The translations under genes were made by a program, and so were the position numbers. DNA of 64,000 nt from Talinum fruticosum (Eukaryota; Streptophyta; Magnoliopsida; Caryophyllales; Talinaceae): NCBI GenBank assembly GCA_021018815.1, contig JAITYX010000142.1, forward strand, positions 62,001-126,000, written 5' to 3'. Of this stretch, positions 31,871 to 43,739 are shown piece after piece. The notes under the pieces are model-generated. The model saw only the letters and a program-made list of their open reading frames with translations, had not been told where the DNA came from and did no database searches. Within the stretch, counting starts at the first letter, position 1. Each line of letters opens with the position of its first letter.

Positions 31871-34800
31871 ATGCCCTTTTGTTCTTTTCTCGAGTCACTT
31901 GTAAGTCAAAACAAACTAACCCTTCTTACTTCCTCTAACGAACCTAGTAACACCCCTTATCGTGGTCCTTTTTGAGGAAGAAGACTTTTCGACACCCGAT
32001 TTGAATGACTTTGGGTTTGGTCGGATTCCGAGTCTTCCGTTTGGAAAGCCGAGTCTGTGTCTCTTTCTTTTGAGAAACTTTTCTTTCATAAACCGGTGGA
32101 GAAGGCTTTCTCCTGTAAGCTGGTCCGGGATCAGTCCTCCTTTCATTCTTATGAATGGGGCCGTGCTCAGCCTTGCTGAACTTCACGGTTCCGGAATCCT
32201 TTTGAAAAGTTCGAGTAGGAATTGGATTCCTCCTCTTTGTTAAAACCAAGACCTTCTTTTACGAAGGAGACACATTGGGACCCTAAGAGCATATCAAGGC
32301 TTTTCTAACCTTGAGTACATTCTAAAACAAGATCTTGAGACTCGTTGAGCTTTTGCTTTAGTTGCTCATTTTTCCTTCGAGTAACTCGGACTCGGTCTCA
32401 TTGGATTAAGCATTAGTCTTAAGTTCTCTTAGAGTAAGTTTCGGTTTTTCAATTAATTTTTGAAAGAGATGCTCTCGAATTTATTGACTCAAGTTGTTCT
32501 TTAAAAAGAGAAGAGTCGAATTAGACTTTTCTTCTAAAGTGAAAATATACTTAGCTAAATCAACTTTGGAAAACTTGAGAAAGTATTCAATTACCTCCCG
32601 AGGATTTGTTTCCTTATTGTTTGAGTGATTTGAATCCGACTGCGTTTCGACTTCTAAGTCGAGAGTGCCATCGGACATTTTGAGTCATCCGAGTCTTCAT
32701 CGTCTTCGATGAGTCTTCATTACTCCATGTGGCCATCATAGCCTTTTTCTTTCTTCTGTCCCTCTTTCTCTTGGGACGAGTCCTTGACTATGTGTTCTTT
32801 GCTTGCCACATTCAAAACGACTCGAGTTCTTAGTCGGAGATAACTTTGAAGGGGAAGAGTGTTTACCTTTTCTATCCTTCTTGTCTTTCTTATAGAACTC
32901 TTCTCTTGGCTTCTTATCCCATCTCTTGTGCTTCATTATTCTCTTGAAGCCTCTAGTAATAAGTGCCATGGGATCCTCTTCTAAGTTAGAAGAACTCATA
33001 TTTTCTTCTCTAGTTTCCGAGGCTTTCAGCTAAATGTTCTTTTTGGGGAAATTAATTTTTAGTACCTTGACGTATGTGACATTCATTTTTAGGGTCTCAC
33101 CTTTTTGACCTAATTTTAAAGTACCCTCACCATTTAAACTTGTATAAAGTAGGGCTCACCGTCCGATAAGTGAATATTTGACAAGTGATTAGACGATTAT
33201 ACCCTTTCGAAATGTTTAGCAACTCGAAATTTTTTATTTTACTTGAAACTCTTTGTCTCCCTCGGTCTCTCTCTCCCTCCCTCTCTCTCAACCAAGCGCT
33301 CCAGGAGAAGAAGAAGAAGAAGATGATGAACATGATGAGGATGAGAACGACGACGAGGATGAGGCAGCCAAATCGGAACAAAAGGAGGAGAGATAAAATG
33401 AGGAAGATAAAGGGGTTGAAGAAGAAGAAGAATATATTACTACACCTAAATCCACAAATTTGCATTGGATGGCAATTTGCAACTTCACAGCATCATCGAT
33501 CGGTTAAAAATGATTCAATCAATCGGTTTGATTATCTAAGGAGGGGAGTACAAGCAAGGTGCTTCCCTCCGAACCTCGAGGAGAATCTGGCATTCTTGCC
33601 TTCTCTTCCCTATCTCCTCCAATGGCCTCGGCACCATATGTGATGGTCTTTTCTCTCTCCATTCACCGCCTCGGTCTCCAACTTCTCATATTTTGATGCT
33701 TCCTTCTTCGCTTTGTGAATCGATGCAACTCCATGGAGGCACACCACCAGCAATTTCACTCCTTTTACTTCGATTATCGGTCTTTCCACCTCTTCCTTTG
33801 GAGCGTCTTCGTGAAGAAATAGGTAATGGAAGAGAAAACCAGAGTCTAATTTTTGAACTTCAATAATGGAGGAGTCTCCACCTCTTCCTTTGGAGCGAAT
33901 TCCGAGCTTGGTTGAGAGAGAGGGAGAGAGAGAGAGAGGAAGGAGATGAAGGAAGAGAGCTTCAAACTTCAATAATGGTGGAAATGAAGGGGAGAGGAGA
34001 GCTTTAGCTTTTTTATTTTAATTGCAATTCATTTAAGGGTATTAATGGTAATTCAACCGCCATTTGTTACCTAAATTGTTCGCTCATCGGAATTTTAAAT
34101 CTTAATCCCTCTAATGTCAACGCTTCCAAAGGTGAGGGTACTTTAAAATTAGGTAAAAAATGTGAGGCCCTAAAAATGAATGTCACATACGTCGTGGTAC
34201 TAAAAATTAATTTCCCTTTTTTGGTGTTGACTGTGCATCCTCTTCTTCCGGTGGATCTCATGGGTGAGAAGCTTTCCAATGACTTTGTCCGGCTTCGGTA
34301 GAGATAGGTTCCGAGCCTCTTCGATAGTTGTTACCTTAGGACCCCATCTTCTCTTGTGTAGGCTTCGAGTATCTTTTGCACATTTCCTCGTGGGAAATCT
34401 TTTTACCTAGAGATTTGAGATTGTTGGTAATCTCGGTTAAGCGGATGGACATTTGAGTGATGTTTTCTTCTAGCTCCATCTTGAACGGCTCATACTTGTG
34501 AAGATATTGGCTTATCTTTGCTTGCTTGACCTGACTTGTGCCTTCATAAGTATTGACCTGTGTGTCCCATACTTCTTTGGCTGTGTCATAGGCGAGACAC
34601 TCGGTTGTACTCTTCCGAGCTGATGGCGCACATCGGAATGTTCATCGCCTTAAAGTTCTTTCCGAACTTTTCTGTTTCTTCAGCGATGAACTCAACCTTT
34701 GTCTTAGGCACGAGTCTTGTTTCTTCCATCTTCATGGGAATGTAGTTGCCTACTTGTATGATGTTCTAGACATCCTTATCATGATCTAGCAGGAAACATT

Positions 34801-34897
34801 CCATGACCTTCTTCCAGTGCACGAAGTTAAATCCTTTGAACTTTGGTGGTCTGCTGGAAGATCTTCCTTTATCGAACTCTCCGTTGTTACGAGCCAT
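31871..34897 (-). pseudogene. gag: Cop2 gag, interrupted by a MULE-like insertion
   Basis: Starts at ATG 34897 (MARNNGEF). The UBN2 domain lies at about 34300-34700 (AKEVWDTQVNTYEGTSQV, KISQYLHKYE, NNLKSLGKKISHEEMC). The insertion 33047-34215 interrupts it. Beyond that are MALITRGFKRIMKHKRWDKKP and the zinc-knuckle region near 32810 (first Cys kept, spacing disturbed). An acidic/coiled segment follows at 32481-32678 (REVIEYFLKFSKVDLAKYI), and a basic linker at 31944-32249 leads to the protease. Cop1 and Cop4 lack the coiled segment, so this copy best shows the original gag length. Confidence 0.85.
33047..34215. mobile_element. Non-autonomous MULE-like element with 85-bp terminal inverted repeats
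   Basis: 1,169 bp. Left terminal repeat 33047-33131 starts GGAAATTAATTTTTAGTACC; right repeat 34131-34215 is its reverse complement with few changes. Flanking CTTTTTGG (33039-33046) and CTTTTTTGG (34216-34224) form an 8-9-bp duplication, and the uninterrupted gag in Cop4 (47310-47340) shows the single copy. Duplication size and long repeats fit Mutator-like elements; hAT is less likely. The interior has GA/AAG-rich low complexity and two moderate open frames of no recognised family, and no transposase. Confidence 0.82.
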
Positions 34898-34938
34898 TTG
34901 ATCTTTAGACCTTTGGATGGTTAAATCCTTTCCGAAAG

Positions 34939-34955
34939 GCTAGGCTCGATACCAA
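34939..34955 (-). other. Cop2 primer-binding site
   Basis: Reverse complement reads TTGGTATCGAGCCTAGC, identical to the Cop1 site and adjacent to the LTR start at 34957. Confidence 0.82.
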
Positions 34956-34956
34956 T

Positions 34957-36542
34957 TGAAGGTTTGCTCTTGGAGAAGCTAAGTCACCCTAGAGGGGGTG
35001 AATAGGGTGATGAGGAAATTTGCTCGAGTTAAACACTAGATACGACTCCGAGGAGAATATGAGTCAAGAATGAACTCGGAAAAACACTAACTCAAAATTA
35101 AGTGGAAGATAAAGATATAGATTGGACAGAACTTTAAATTTGTCCGAGTCTAGATTGGACTCGGAAAAGTATCAACTCAAAAGTTACGTGGAAACCCTCC
35201 TGGGCAAAAACCACGGACCGTGCTAATCCCAACACAAAGTCAAATCCACTATTTTAAATCCACAAAATATAGTAGAATGACTCAACCAGAGTTACTCCCT
35301 TAGACAACTCCTTATAAGTTTTTCCTAGACTTAGAAATTTCCTTATCCGATCTAGTACTTCCTAACCGAGATAACCTTTACAGACTAGGGACAACCGAGC
35401 TGACTTAACCCTTACGAGCTTAGTCAAGGGACCATACTCGTAAAGTAAGAATAAGTGTTTATAACAGATTACAAGACCTTACAACTCGGAGAATATTAAA
35501 TGCAGAGTTGGAGTTGTAAGTAGAAGATTGAGTATGAATACAAAGACTTTTGCTTAAGTTCGTGTATTGACATTGGTTCAGCAATCTTCAAGTGTTGAGA
35601 GTTGGCTTCTATTTATAGATGACCAAGCAGATTAGCCATTGTGATCATCTTTTGACTGGAAGTCCTTTGTGACCGTTGTAATGGATTTTCCGAGTTGCTC
35701 GAAAAATATCCGTTAAAGTGTGAACATTGGGCAATGGCTCTTGACTCCTTTGGAAGTCCCAATTCACTGGTGGTGTCTTGAAAAGTAAAGTGGAAACTAC
35801 CGTTAACCTTAGCGCTGCAGATTTCCGGTTGTGGAAACAGACAATCCTAACACGAGTGTTTGGGCTTTGGTCGAAGTGGAAAAACCTTGTCCGCTAGTGA
35901 TTTGACATTTTGAAGCTCGGTTACATTTGTAATTCAAAAATAGGATAGCCTCGTTTAAATAACCTACAAAAGTAAATCAATTTGGTTCTCAAAGTATAAA
36001 ATACTTTAGTCCAAGGTTAGACACGAGATGATAAAGTAATTAAGATAATTAAGTGCATAATTATCTCGAGTTAGAAAAGGAATGGAATTTTCCGAGTCTA
36101 ATATCCATGAGACTCAAAATCCATTCGAGTTAGTCTAAACGAGAATCAAGTCAAATAAAGAATGACAGAGTAGACAGGACTTGATTTAAACAAAGCAAAA
36201 TTCAAACAAAATATGTTGACTTAGAAGAATGAATTATGAAGGTAATTCTTGGAACACGAAGTCGGATCTTGAGTTTATACAAAATAGAACAAGTGTTTGA
36301 ACATGTGATATATGTTAGTGTTGTCCGAGTGACCCGGAACAATGTGTAGAAAGGCATGTAAGAATATACTTTCGAGTCGGTCGAAGCGGATGAAAACAAA
36401 TACAATAGATTCTGTAACACTCGGAAAAGACGCTATATCACTCGGAAAAGTTTCTAAGGCTATAGAATGACTTGAAATCAAAACCTTATGAGGGCTGAAG
36501 TCTTGTACCTGATTCTTTGATGGAGTTCAGAATGATGTATAC
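34957..36542 (-). repeat. Cop2 5' LTR (outer end clipped)
   Basis: Matches the LTR at 24357-25958 from TGAAGGTTTGCTC through AATGATGTAT-CGT, then stops; the last about 15 bp (AAAGTTTGAGTCTTCA in the partner) are missing and gypsy gag sequence begins. Antisense TATA-like box at 35609-35617. Confidence 0.9.
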
Positions 36543-36795
36543 GTCCCACACCGAGTGCGTCCAACACCTTTACTAATAAAACCAATGCACCACCTGTGGT
36601 CAAAATACAACCCTCGCTCCTCAAAACATGCTGCAAAAATAGAAACTAAGATTGAGTTAATCATAGAACACTTGACCTCATACTCAAAGAACTGGAGACG
36701 AAATCTAAAGAAGAAGAACCCCAATCCAAACCTTAGTCCAAGCCTCTGTCCGATACATGAATAGATCGGATAGAGAAGATGTCATGGGAGTCCTC
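36543..36795 (+). pseudogene. gag: Gypsy gag, N-terminal-side fragment
   Basis: Lies between Cop2 and Cop3 and belongs to the host gypsy element. A frame opens at 36555 and runs to 36764 (68-69 residues, basic C-terminal half with RRNLKKKNPNPN). The last bases GGGAGTCCTC continue, in a frame that crosses the Cop3 insertion, into CTTGATGTTTTACGACTACT at 59918. I do not recognise a domain here; assignment rests on position and continuity. Confidence 0.5.
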
Positions 36796-37173
36796 TAAAG
36801 ACTCGGGTATAACTCTCTATCTCTCTATGGTTTATATTTTGAGTCATTCTAAATATTTAAGAAGTTCAACTTTAATTTTTGTACTTTCTCTAACCCACTT
36901 AGAAACCATATCTTAAGTAAAACGCACTTAACTCGAATTTTTGACCCAGTTAGGCATAACGTAGAAAGATGACATGAGTAAATAATTTCACAAACACTTT
37001 ATCTTCCGAGCACCGACTTAATGTTCTAAATGAAAATTAATTACTGCACTAATTTATCTTCTAAGTCGGTTTATTGAATGAAATTATTTAGTTGATCAAG
37101 TTTATGCGCTATGATTATTCAATCATAATAACTTGATCATTTAAAGGATTGACTCAAGATGGAATTTGAATAT
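36796..37173 (+). repeat. Cop3 5' LTR, piece 1
   Basis: Aligns with 58488-58868 of the 3' LTR (AACCCACTTAGAAACCATAT, AAACGCACTTAACTCG, ATGACATGAGTAAATAATTT). Cut by the CACTA-like element. The following about 520 bp of the LTR, including the TATA-like box (59350 in the partner), are missing. Confidence 0.87.
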
Positions 37174-38499
37174 TACTACTACGGGAACCACTTTTAACGA
37201 CGAGTCTTTGAAGATGGTTAAAAGGACAAATAGTGATGAAAAATGGACAGGTGGCATTTTTGTAAATAATGAGCATTATTTAACACATATAACGATCATT
37301 CTTTTTGAGAACTGTCATCATATGTATTGCTGAAGACATTTAACGACAGTTCCGTTAAAGAACCATAGTCATATGTCTCATATAACAATGGTTCTATGAA
37401 AGAACCGTCATCATATGTCTTTTAGATACAATCGAACCTCCCGTTTCCATGCCTACTTACATCTCGCTCTCTACTGTCGATCTTATCGCTTTCTATAGTT
37501 TCACTCTTCCACATACCTCCTTACATCTAGAATTCATACCTTTCTAGCCGATTGACTTGAATTGGTAAGCCCACTTACATCCTCGCCAATGTACTTTCCT
37601 CTCTCTTAATCTTTCATTTCTTCATAGTTTCCTCTCGTCTCTTTTAAGTGTAGATCTCCTCAAACTAATTCTCGCTGTCAAGCCTCTCCTCACCCTCACC
37701 GTTATCGGTTATTAAGTACAAATCTCTATCCTCTCGTATTTTTTACTTTAAGTTATTTACAAAATGTATTATAGTTAAATGTTGAATGTATTTGCGGTAA
37801 TTATGTCAATGTTGAGAACGTGGGTAATGTTTGAGATTGTTGAAATGTTGAATCTTTGTGCAAATGTTGAATATTGAGAACATGGGTAACATTTGTTTAG
37901 TTTATTAAGTTGGAAATTCGTGAAATATTTTAGATTTTGAGAAATGGGTTTAGGAGTTTAGGATTTAAGGTAATTATAGCGAAATAGAATGATAGTTAAG
38001 GATGTTAGATCGAAAGACCGCATCCAAATTTGTTTAGGGTGTTAAAGAAATACAAAGATAATTTAGATAGAGGGTCATTGCCGAAAACCTTCTCATAAAG
38101 AGAATTTTGTATCCAAATTTGTTTATTTTGATGAGGTGATGTTGGGTGTGAGCTCAATTATCCAATTATCGAAATTGGTATCCAAATATGGTTACGAGTT
38201 TAGAGAAATAAAAATATTTATGTTTGAGGGTTTGAGGAAATAGAAATATTTCTGGTTATATGTTTAAGGATCAATAGAGAGAAGACATAAATGTGAAAAT
38301 ATAAATAATTGAAAAGGTATTTGGATATAGGGATCTCCCCAAATACTTTTCATAAAGATGAATTTGTTATCAAATTTATTTATTTTAATGAGTTCAAGTT
38401 GGGGGACTAATTTATCCAATTATCTAAATTTCCGATTTCCTTTTTGGTTACAAGTTTGTTGTATTATACATGATCGTAAACTGGAGGCCACGATTTTTT

Positions 38500-38969
38500 G
38501 AAGTATACGTAGTTCATAAGACAATAATGAAATATGAATGAAATGTTGAGGCCATCCATTTAATTTACTTTAATGACCGAAGACATAACATGTACCAAAA
38601 TTCTCTTGTTGTGATTAACAATGAAGTCAATTTTACAAGACAAAACATGAAGTGTATATGTAACATAGGCCGATCCACAAAGAAGGGTAAAAGGTCGAGG
38701 AGTCCAATGGAAACAAAAGGTGATAGACAATGATTATTGTTTACGACCTTTTGTTTCCATTTGACTACTCGACCCTTCTACCCTTATTTGTTGATCGACC
38801 TATGTTGCTCGTACACTCTATATTTTGTCTTACAAAACTGACCTCATTGTTAATCATAACAAGGAAATTCCTGTTCTTGTTATGTATTGGGTTGTTAAAG
38901 CAAACTAAAGGGGTGACATCAACATTTCATTCATAATTTCATTATTGTCTTATGAATTACTTAAAATTC
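38500..38969. repeat. Long imperfect hairpin 1
   Basis: Arms of about 225 bp are reverse complements: AGTTCATAAGACAATAATGA (38511) with TCATTATTGTCTTATGAATT (near 38939), ATTAACAATGA-GTCA with TGACCTCATTGTTAAT, and CATAGG-CGATC with GATCGACCTATG, centred near 38733. No open frame of interest. Confidence 0.85.
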
Positions 38970-39120
38970 AAATAAAGTCATGTCTAGTTTATGATAAATG
39001 TATAATACATCAAAAGTGGAAGCCAAAAGGAAATCATATACATATATATATTATTATTAATTAATATAATATACATGTAAACAATTCTCTTACACAACAA
39101 ATACAGGGACAGAGTTGTGT

Positions 39121-39121
39121 G

Positions 39122-39190
<69 letters not shown>
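39121..39190 (+). repeat. Compound microsatellite (TA)n(TG)n(AG)n
   Basis: Runs of TA, then TG, then AG between the two hairpin units. Open frames called across it are artefacts. Confidence 0.97.
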
Positions 39191-39195
<5 letters not shown>

Positions 39196-39410
39196 TATGT
39201 ACGTGTGTGAAAATGTAAAACATTGGAAAGGTATTTCGATATAGGGATCTCCCCAAATACTTGTCATAAAGACAAATTTGTTATCAAATTTATTTATTTT
39301 GATGAGTTGAAGTTGGGGGTGGACTAATTTATCCAATTAGCTAAATTTCTGGTTTCTCTTTGGGTATAAATTTGTTGTATTATACTTGATCGTAAACCGG
39401 AGTAAATGAT

Positions 39411-39905
39411 TTTTTTAAGTTTACGTAATGCATAAGACAATAATGAATATCAATGAAATGTTTAGCTCATCCATTTAGTTTGCTTTAACAACCCAATATA
39501 TCACGGGAACCGAAATTCCCTTATTGTGATTAGCAATTGGGCCGGGTTTACCGGACAACACATGGTGTGTACATGCAACATAGGCTGATCCACGAGTAGG
39601 GCGAAGGGGTAGAGAAGTCAAATGGAAACAAATGTGATAAATAATAAGAAACTAGTAATAATTCACTATTATTTCTCACCTTTTGTTTCCGTTTGACTTC
39701 TCTACCCCTTCTGCCTTTCTTGGTCGATCGACCTATGTTGCATGTGCATTACATATTTTGTCTTGTAAATCCAACCTCATTTTAATCACAGCAAGGGAAT
39801 TTCGGTTCCAGTTATGTCTTGTGTTGTTAAAGAAAATGAAAGGGATGACCTCAACATTTTATTCATATTTAATTCTCCTATGCATTATGTAAAACTTCAA
39901 AAATA
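39411..39905. repeat. Long imperfect hairpin 2
   Basis: Diverged copy of hairpin 1, arms from TTTACGTAATGCATAAG (39420) to CCTATGCATTATGTAAA (39878), centred near 39658. The inner stem pairs AGAGAAGTCAAATGGAAAC with GTTTCCGTTTGACTTCTCT. Confidence 0.85.
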
Positions 39906-39975
39906 ATAATGTCTAGTTTTATGATAAATGTATAACACATCAAAATTGGAAGCAAAAAGGAAACCATATATTATA

Positions 39976-41456
39976 TACATAATTTTTGTATTTTAAAAAA
40001 GAGAAATTTAACCGCTACAAAAAAAAAACATGTTATAACAATGGTCCGTGTTAGGAATATATACTAAGTAACATCATCTTCTTTTTTCATATAATTTGGT
40101 TAATGGAATGCTTAATTAAATTATCGTATGCATTTCCTAAGCTTAGAGAACCCGTTTAGAAATCTATACGTAACGAGGTTATTCTAGGTCACGGTACGTG
40201 CATGAATATGCATATAGTGCTTAGGATATTAGCTTAGTATGTATAGGTTTTTGAATTGTCCGTGTTGGAGAGTTTAAGAATAATGTGATAATAGGTTGTG
40301 TGGCTATTATTATCTTATCATAAGTTTGACAAGATATCACGGTGCTCCTTTCCCCTCTCATTCTTCGAGTGCAATTGTGATGACTTGTAGTATTCATGTA
40401 ACGGATCATTGTTCGATGAGGATCAAAATAAGGACTAAGTTGTCCAATGGAAGGGTAAAAGATCATCATTCCATTAGGGCCATCATTTAAGTAATGTTTC
40501 TGGTGGATAATTGTTGCTTAACACTTTTCTCGCTTTTGGTTGCTAATCTCAGCTCTTGGTTAGTGTTTTCCTCGGGTTTCATGTTGTCCACCTTTACCCA
40601 TGCACAAACTACAAGCAAGAAAAATAAGGACTAATCTCTCAAATGGAAGGCTAAAAATCATCATTCCATGAGGGTTACCTTCGTCCCTAATTTCTCATCG
40701 CATTTTCTAACAGTTCGGATAGTTTGCCTTGGACGAGTAATGAGCTTACGCTTGACAGAGTTGATGGGCGAGATCATTGAGTTTCTTCATTCCGTGCTTG
40801 GGATTCACATCTTCCTATGTTTGTGAATCCGTAAACTCTACGTCTAGAATATTTGTGGTATAAATGATTTCAATATTTATACCAAAAGGCTCATCTCTAT
40901 TTTCCAAAAGTAATGCTTTTTAGTAGATTGAGTTATGTGCTTGTCTTTATTACTATATTGTTTGCTTGGAATTAGTGTAGAGGTAGTGTGGATCTGTAAA
41001 TATGATATATATATGTTATCTAGGCTACCTGTGCAACAACTCCAAGCAAGCAATATCGTCATAAAGGTATTCACATAACTAAATCTACTACAAAAATAGT
41101 TTGGGAAAATTAATAGAGATTTTCCTTGGGGTAAAAACATTGAAATAAGTTCATTCCACAAAGTTTGAAGATGAGAGATGAACTTTTTCGCATCAAATAT
41201 TGAAAGAAGAGTACTCTTTATATTATTATTTCACATCATTGTAATATATTCTTTGTTGAAACTTATTGTTAAATGTGGAATTTTGTTGTCAAACTTGTTC
41301 AAGATAGAACTTATTGTAGCTGTAGTAAATGGGAAATATTTGTATATATTGGAAAATTGAGGCTGTTAGTTATTGCCGTGTAAGTTCTTATGTATTTTGG
41401 AGTGTATTTTGTACAGAGGGAACGAAAAACTATAAAAAAACTATAAAAAAAATACA
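39976..41456. other. CACTA-like interior, no gene seen
   Basis: AT-rich. A diverged direct repeat (AAATAAGGACTAA-TCTC-AATGGAAGG...AAAATCATCATTCCAT near 40425 and 40625) is the only structure I see. No transposase motif found. Confidence 0.45.
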
Positions 41457-41680
41457 AACCTATCATGACGGTTCTTACATTAAAATCGTCGTCATATGCT
41501 ATGCCTAAACATTTTTCACATTTTTTTCAGGACATATAAATGTCGGTTCTTATGTAAGAACCTTCGTAATAGGTCAATATATGACGACAGCATTTTTAGA
41601 AAACTGTCGTCATAGAGTGACCTATGACTACGGTTTTCCATCCGAACCATCGTCGGATGGGGACCTATTACTATGGTTTT

Positions 41681-41798
41681 GAACAACATTGCTAATGACT
41701 TACTCACTCGCATACTTAATCTTCTAGCTTCGCAACTCTAGTTCTTAATTTCCTTCTTTCCAAGTTGTAAAGAGAAAGTCTTGTAATCACTTCTACAC
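41681..41798 (+). repeat. Cop3 5' LTR, piece 2
   Basis: GACTTACTCACTCGCATAC and GTAAAGAGAAAGTCTTGTAATCACTTCTA match 59398-59490 of the Cop3 3' LTR. Ends with TACAC, half of the Cop4 duplication. Confidence 0.85.
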
Positions 41799-43237
41799 TC
41801 GAAGGTTTGCTCGTGGAGAGTCTAAGTCACCCCGGAGGGGGTGGGAAGGGTGATAAAGAAAATTAAACAATTTTTTGCACCAATACAAACCACAAACAAA
41901 TTTTGAATCTAGATTGGACTTAGAAAGGCAATAACATATATATAGGTGGAAACACTCCTCGGCCAGAAAACCAGGATAGTGCAAATCCAAGCACAAAGTC
42001 AAATCCACTATTTTGAATCCACAAAATACAAAAGAACTAACTTAATTAGAATTGCTCCTTTAAACAATTCCTTACAAAGTTTTCCTAGACTTAGAAGTTC
42101 CCTTATCGGATCTAGTACTTCCTGACCGAGGAAACCTTGACAATCGGGGACAACTTAGTTGAGTTAACCTTTACAGACTCAGTGAAGGGACTTACTAAGA
42201 AAGTAAGAGGAGTATGTAACTTATTACAAGACTTTCTTTACAACACAAAAAAATATTAAGTATAGAATTGGAGTTGTAAGTAAAAGATTAAGTAAGAATG
42301 CACAAAGTGTTAGGCAATATGTTCAAGCAATAACTCCAAGCAATCTTCTAGTCTTATGAAGTGGCTTCCATTTATAGCCAACCAGGCAGAGTGATTGTTG
42401 AGTCTTGGTTCCTGGACTGAAATCACTAGCCATTGTAAAGGCTTTTTGAGTAGCTCGTAAAAGCTCCGTTGGGTTGTGAACATTGTGCAATGGCTCTTGG
42501 CTCCAAAAGATGGTCCAATCACTTGGTGGTGACTGAAAGCCGTGGTGGAAAGAGTCGATAGGCTAGAGTTGGAGTTTTTCAATTTTGGAAACAAACAACC
42601 TTGACATGGTGTTGTAGCCATGTCCAGCACGTAGCTAAAACTTGTTTGCTAGTGTTTAATCGCTAGAAGCCGGTTGCTTTTGAAATTCGAAAAATAGATT
42701 AGCCTCATTTGAATAACCTACAAAAGCAAACCACATTGGTTCTCAAAGTATAAAATACTGTGGTCGAAGATTAGGCACGGATAATAATTAAATAAGAGTA
42801 ATTAAGTGCTTAATTATCCTTTACCTAAACGAATGGAATTTGTGTGTCTAATATTCAATATGCTCAAATTCCATCTTGATTCAGATCCTAAAATGATCAA
42901 GCTAGAAAGAGTAAAATATAAGAGTATAACAACTTGATCTCGGTCAAATAACCCTCAAGGAAATAAACTTAATTAGAATAGAGAATTAACGTCGTAATTC
43001 ACTTTCCGTTGAAATACAAAGTAAGTGCTCGAGTAAAAGTGTTAAAGAAATTATTTAAATATGCGATGGTTATGAGTTATGTTTGAGTGAGTCGAAACAC
43101 CAATGTAAGAGATATGTAATAAAGCGCTTTATGAGTAAGTCAAAACAGAGTGAAAACTTAGATAGGAGTTTCTATAAGATGCGTAATGATATAGAATCAA
43201 AACCTAAGAGAGATAGAGATTTATACCTAAGTCTTCA
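41799..43237 (-). repeat. Cop4 3' LTR
   Basis: 1,439 bp, TCGAAGGTTTGCTC to AAGTCTTCA; partner of 48066-49436. Antisense TATA-like box (CCATTTATA) at 42368-42376. One extra C in the left TG terminus. Confidence 0.92.
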
Positions 43238-43739
43238 ATCTGCCCTTTTTTATGAAAGGCATTATATACTTAAGATAGAAACTTGTTAGTTCGAAACATG
43301 AGTTTTCATTGTCAATGATCGAACGGGAAATAATGTTCTCTTCAAGTATCATAACTCGGAGCAAAGAGAGACTGGAGATTCTTATAAAGCTGCAGTTTAG
43401 ATCATATCATAACTCAAAACAATTGTGCGGATAATAATTTACAAGAAAGAAAGAAAATAACCAGATTGCATCGGACTAGAAAAAATAACAAAGTTAAATA
43501 TTAGAGCATTAAAAAAATATATAACATAGAAAAAAATATGCCTCGGACAAAAAACAATTCATTGCTCGGAAGAAAAATAAATACAAGTACTTACTAAAAA
43601 ACGAGGAACTCCTCTAAACTAAATATCAAGTTTTCTATATTTTCTCCCCTTAGCATTTCATCAAAAAGAGGGAAGAAACTAGTAGATAAGTACAACCAAT
43701 GTTGGACAAAAGGAAACAGACATAAAGAAAAGAAATGAA
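43238..43739 (-). other. Cop4 purine tract and 3' UTR
   Basis: Reverse purine tract ATCTGCCCTTTTTTATGAAAG at the LTR edge, then AT-rich sequence collinear in part with the 3' UTRs of other copies. No gene seen. Confidence 0.72.

Larger units (their letters stand above)
24357..36542 (-). mobile_element. Cop2: near-full-length Ty1/copia element, minus strand
   Basis: LTRs at 24357-25958 (3') and 34957-36542 (5', right end clipped by about 15 bp) frame the 3' ORF, RNase H, RT, INT, PR and gag in minus orientation. Purine tract and primer site are in place. It carries a MULE-like insertion (33047-34215) in gag. Flanks are AACAC on the left and a possible CACAC on the right beyond the clipped LTR, a tentative 4/5 duplication. 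It lies in the gypsy leader, between the minisatellite and gag. Confidence 0.9.
38310..39975. repeat. Duplicated block of about 0.91 kb inside the CACTA-like element
   Basis: Two diverged direct copies start with AAAGGTATTT-GATATAGGGATCTCCCC (38313 and 39227) and end with ATGATAAATGTATAA-ACATCAAAA (near 38990 and 39930). Hairpins 38500-38969 and 39411-39905 are the cores of the copies. Confidence 0.85.
37174..41680. mobile_element. CACTA-like DNA transposon, non-autonomous, right end eroded
   Basis: Left end reads TACTACTACGGGAACCACTT, one base from a CACTA-type terminus. Both ends hold subterminal arrays of short inverted motifs around GGTTCT-TAAGAACC and GACGACGGTTTT/GTCGTCATA (37195-37435 and 41457-41680), typical of En/Spm-type elements. 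The matching right terminus is not seen and the host LTR resumes with about 520 bp lost. The interior has no transposase; it contains a tandem duplication of about 0.9 kb, each copy with a long hairpin, and a compound microsatellite. Confidence 0.68.

Noticed and set aside
33185..33643. 152-residue plus-strand frame in the MULE-like element
   Set aside because: Dominated by Lys/Met/Arg runs from an AAG/ATG repeat; no conserved domain. Kept only as part of a finding on possible gene capture.
38984..39336. Two minus-strand frames of about 90 residues
   Set aside because: Cross a TA/TG/AG microsatellite and read as repeats of Thr-His, Ser-Leu and Tyr-Ile.
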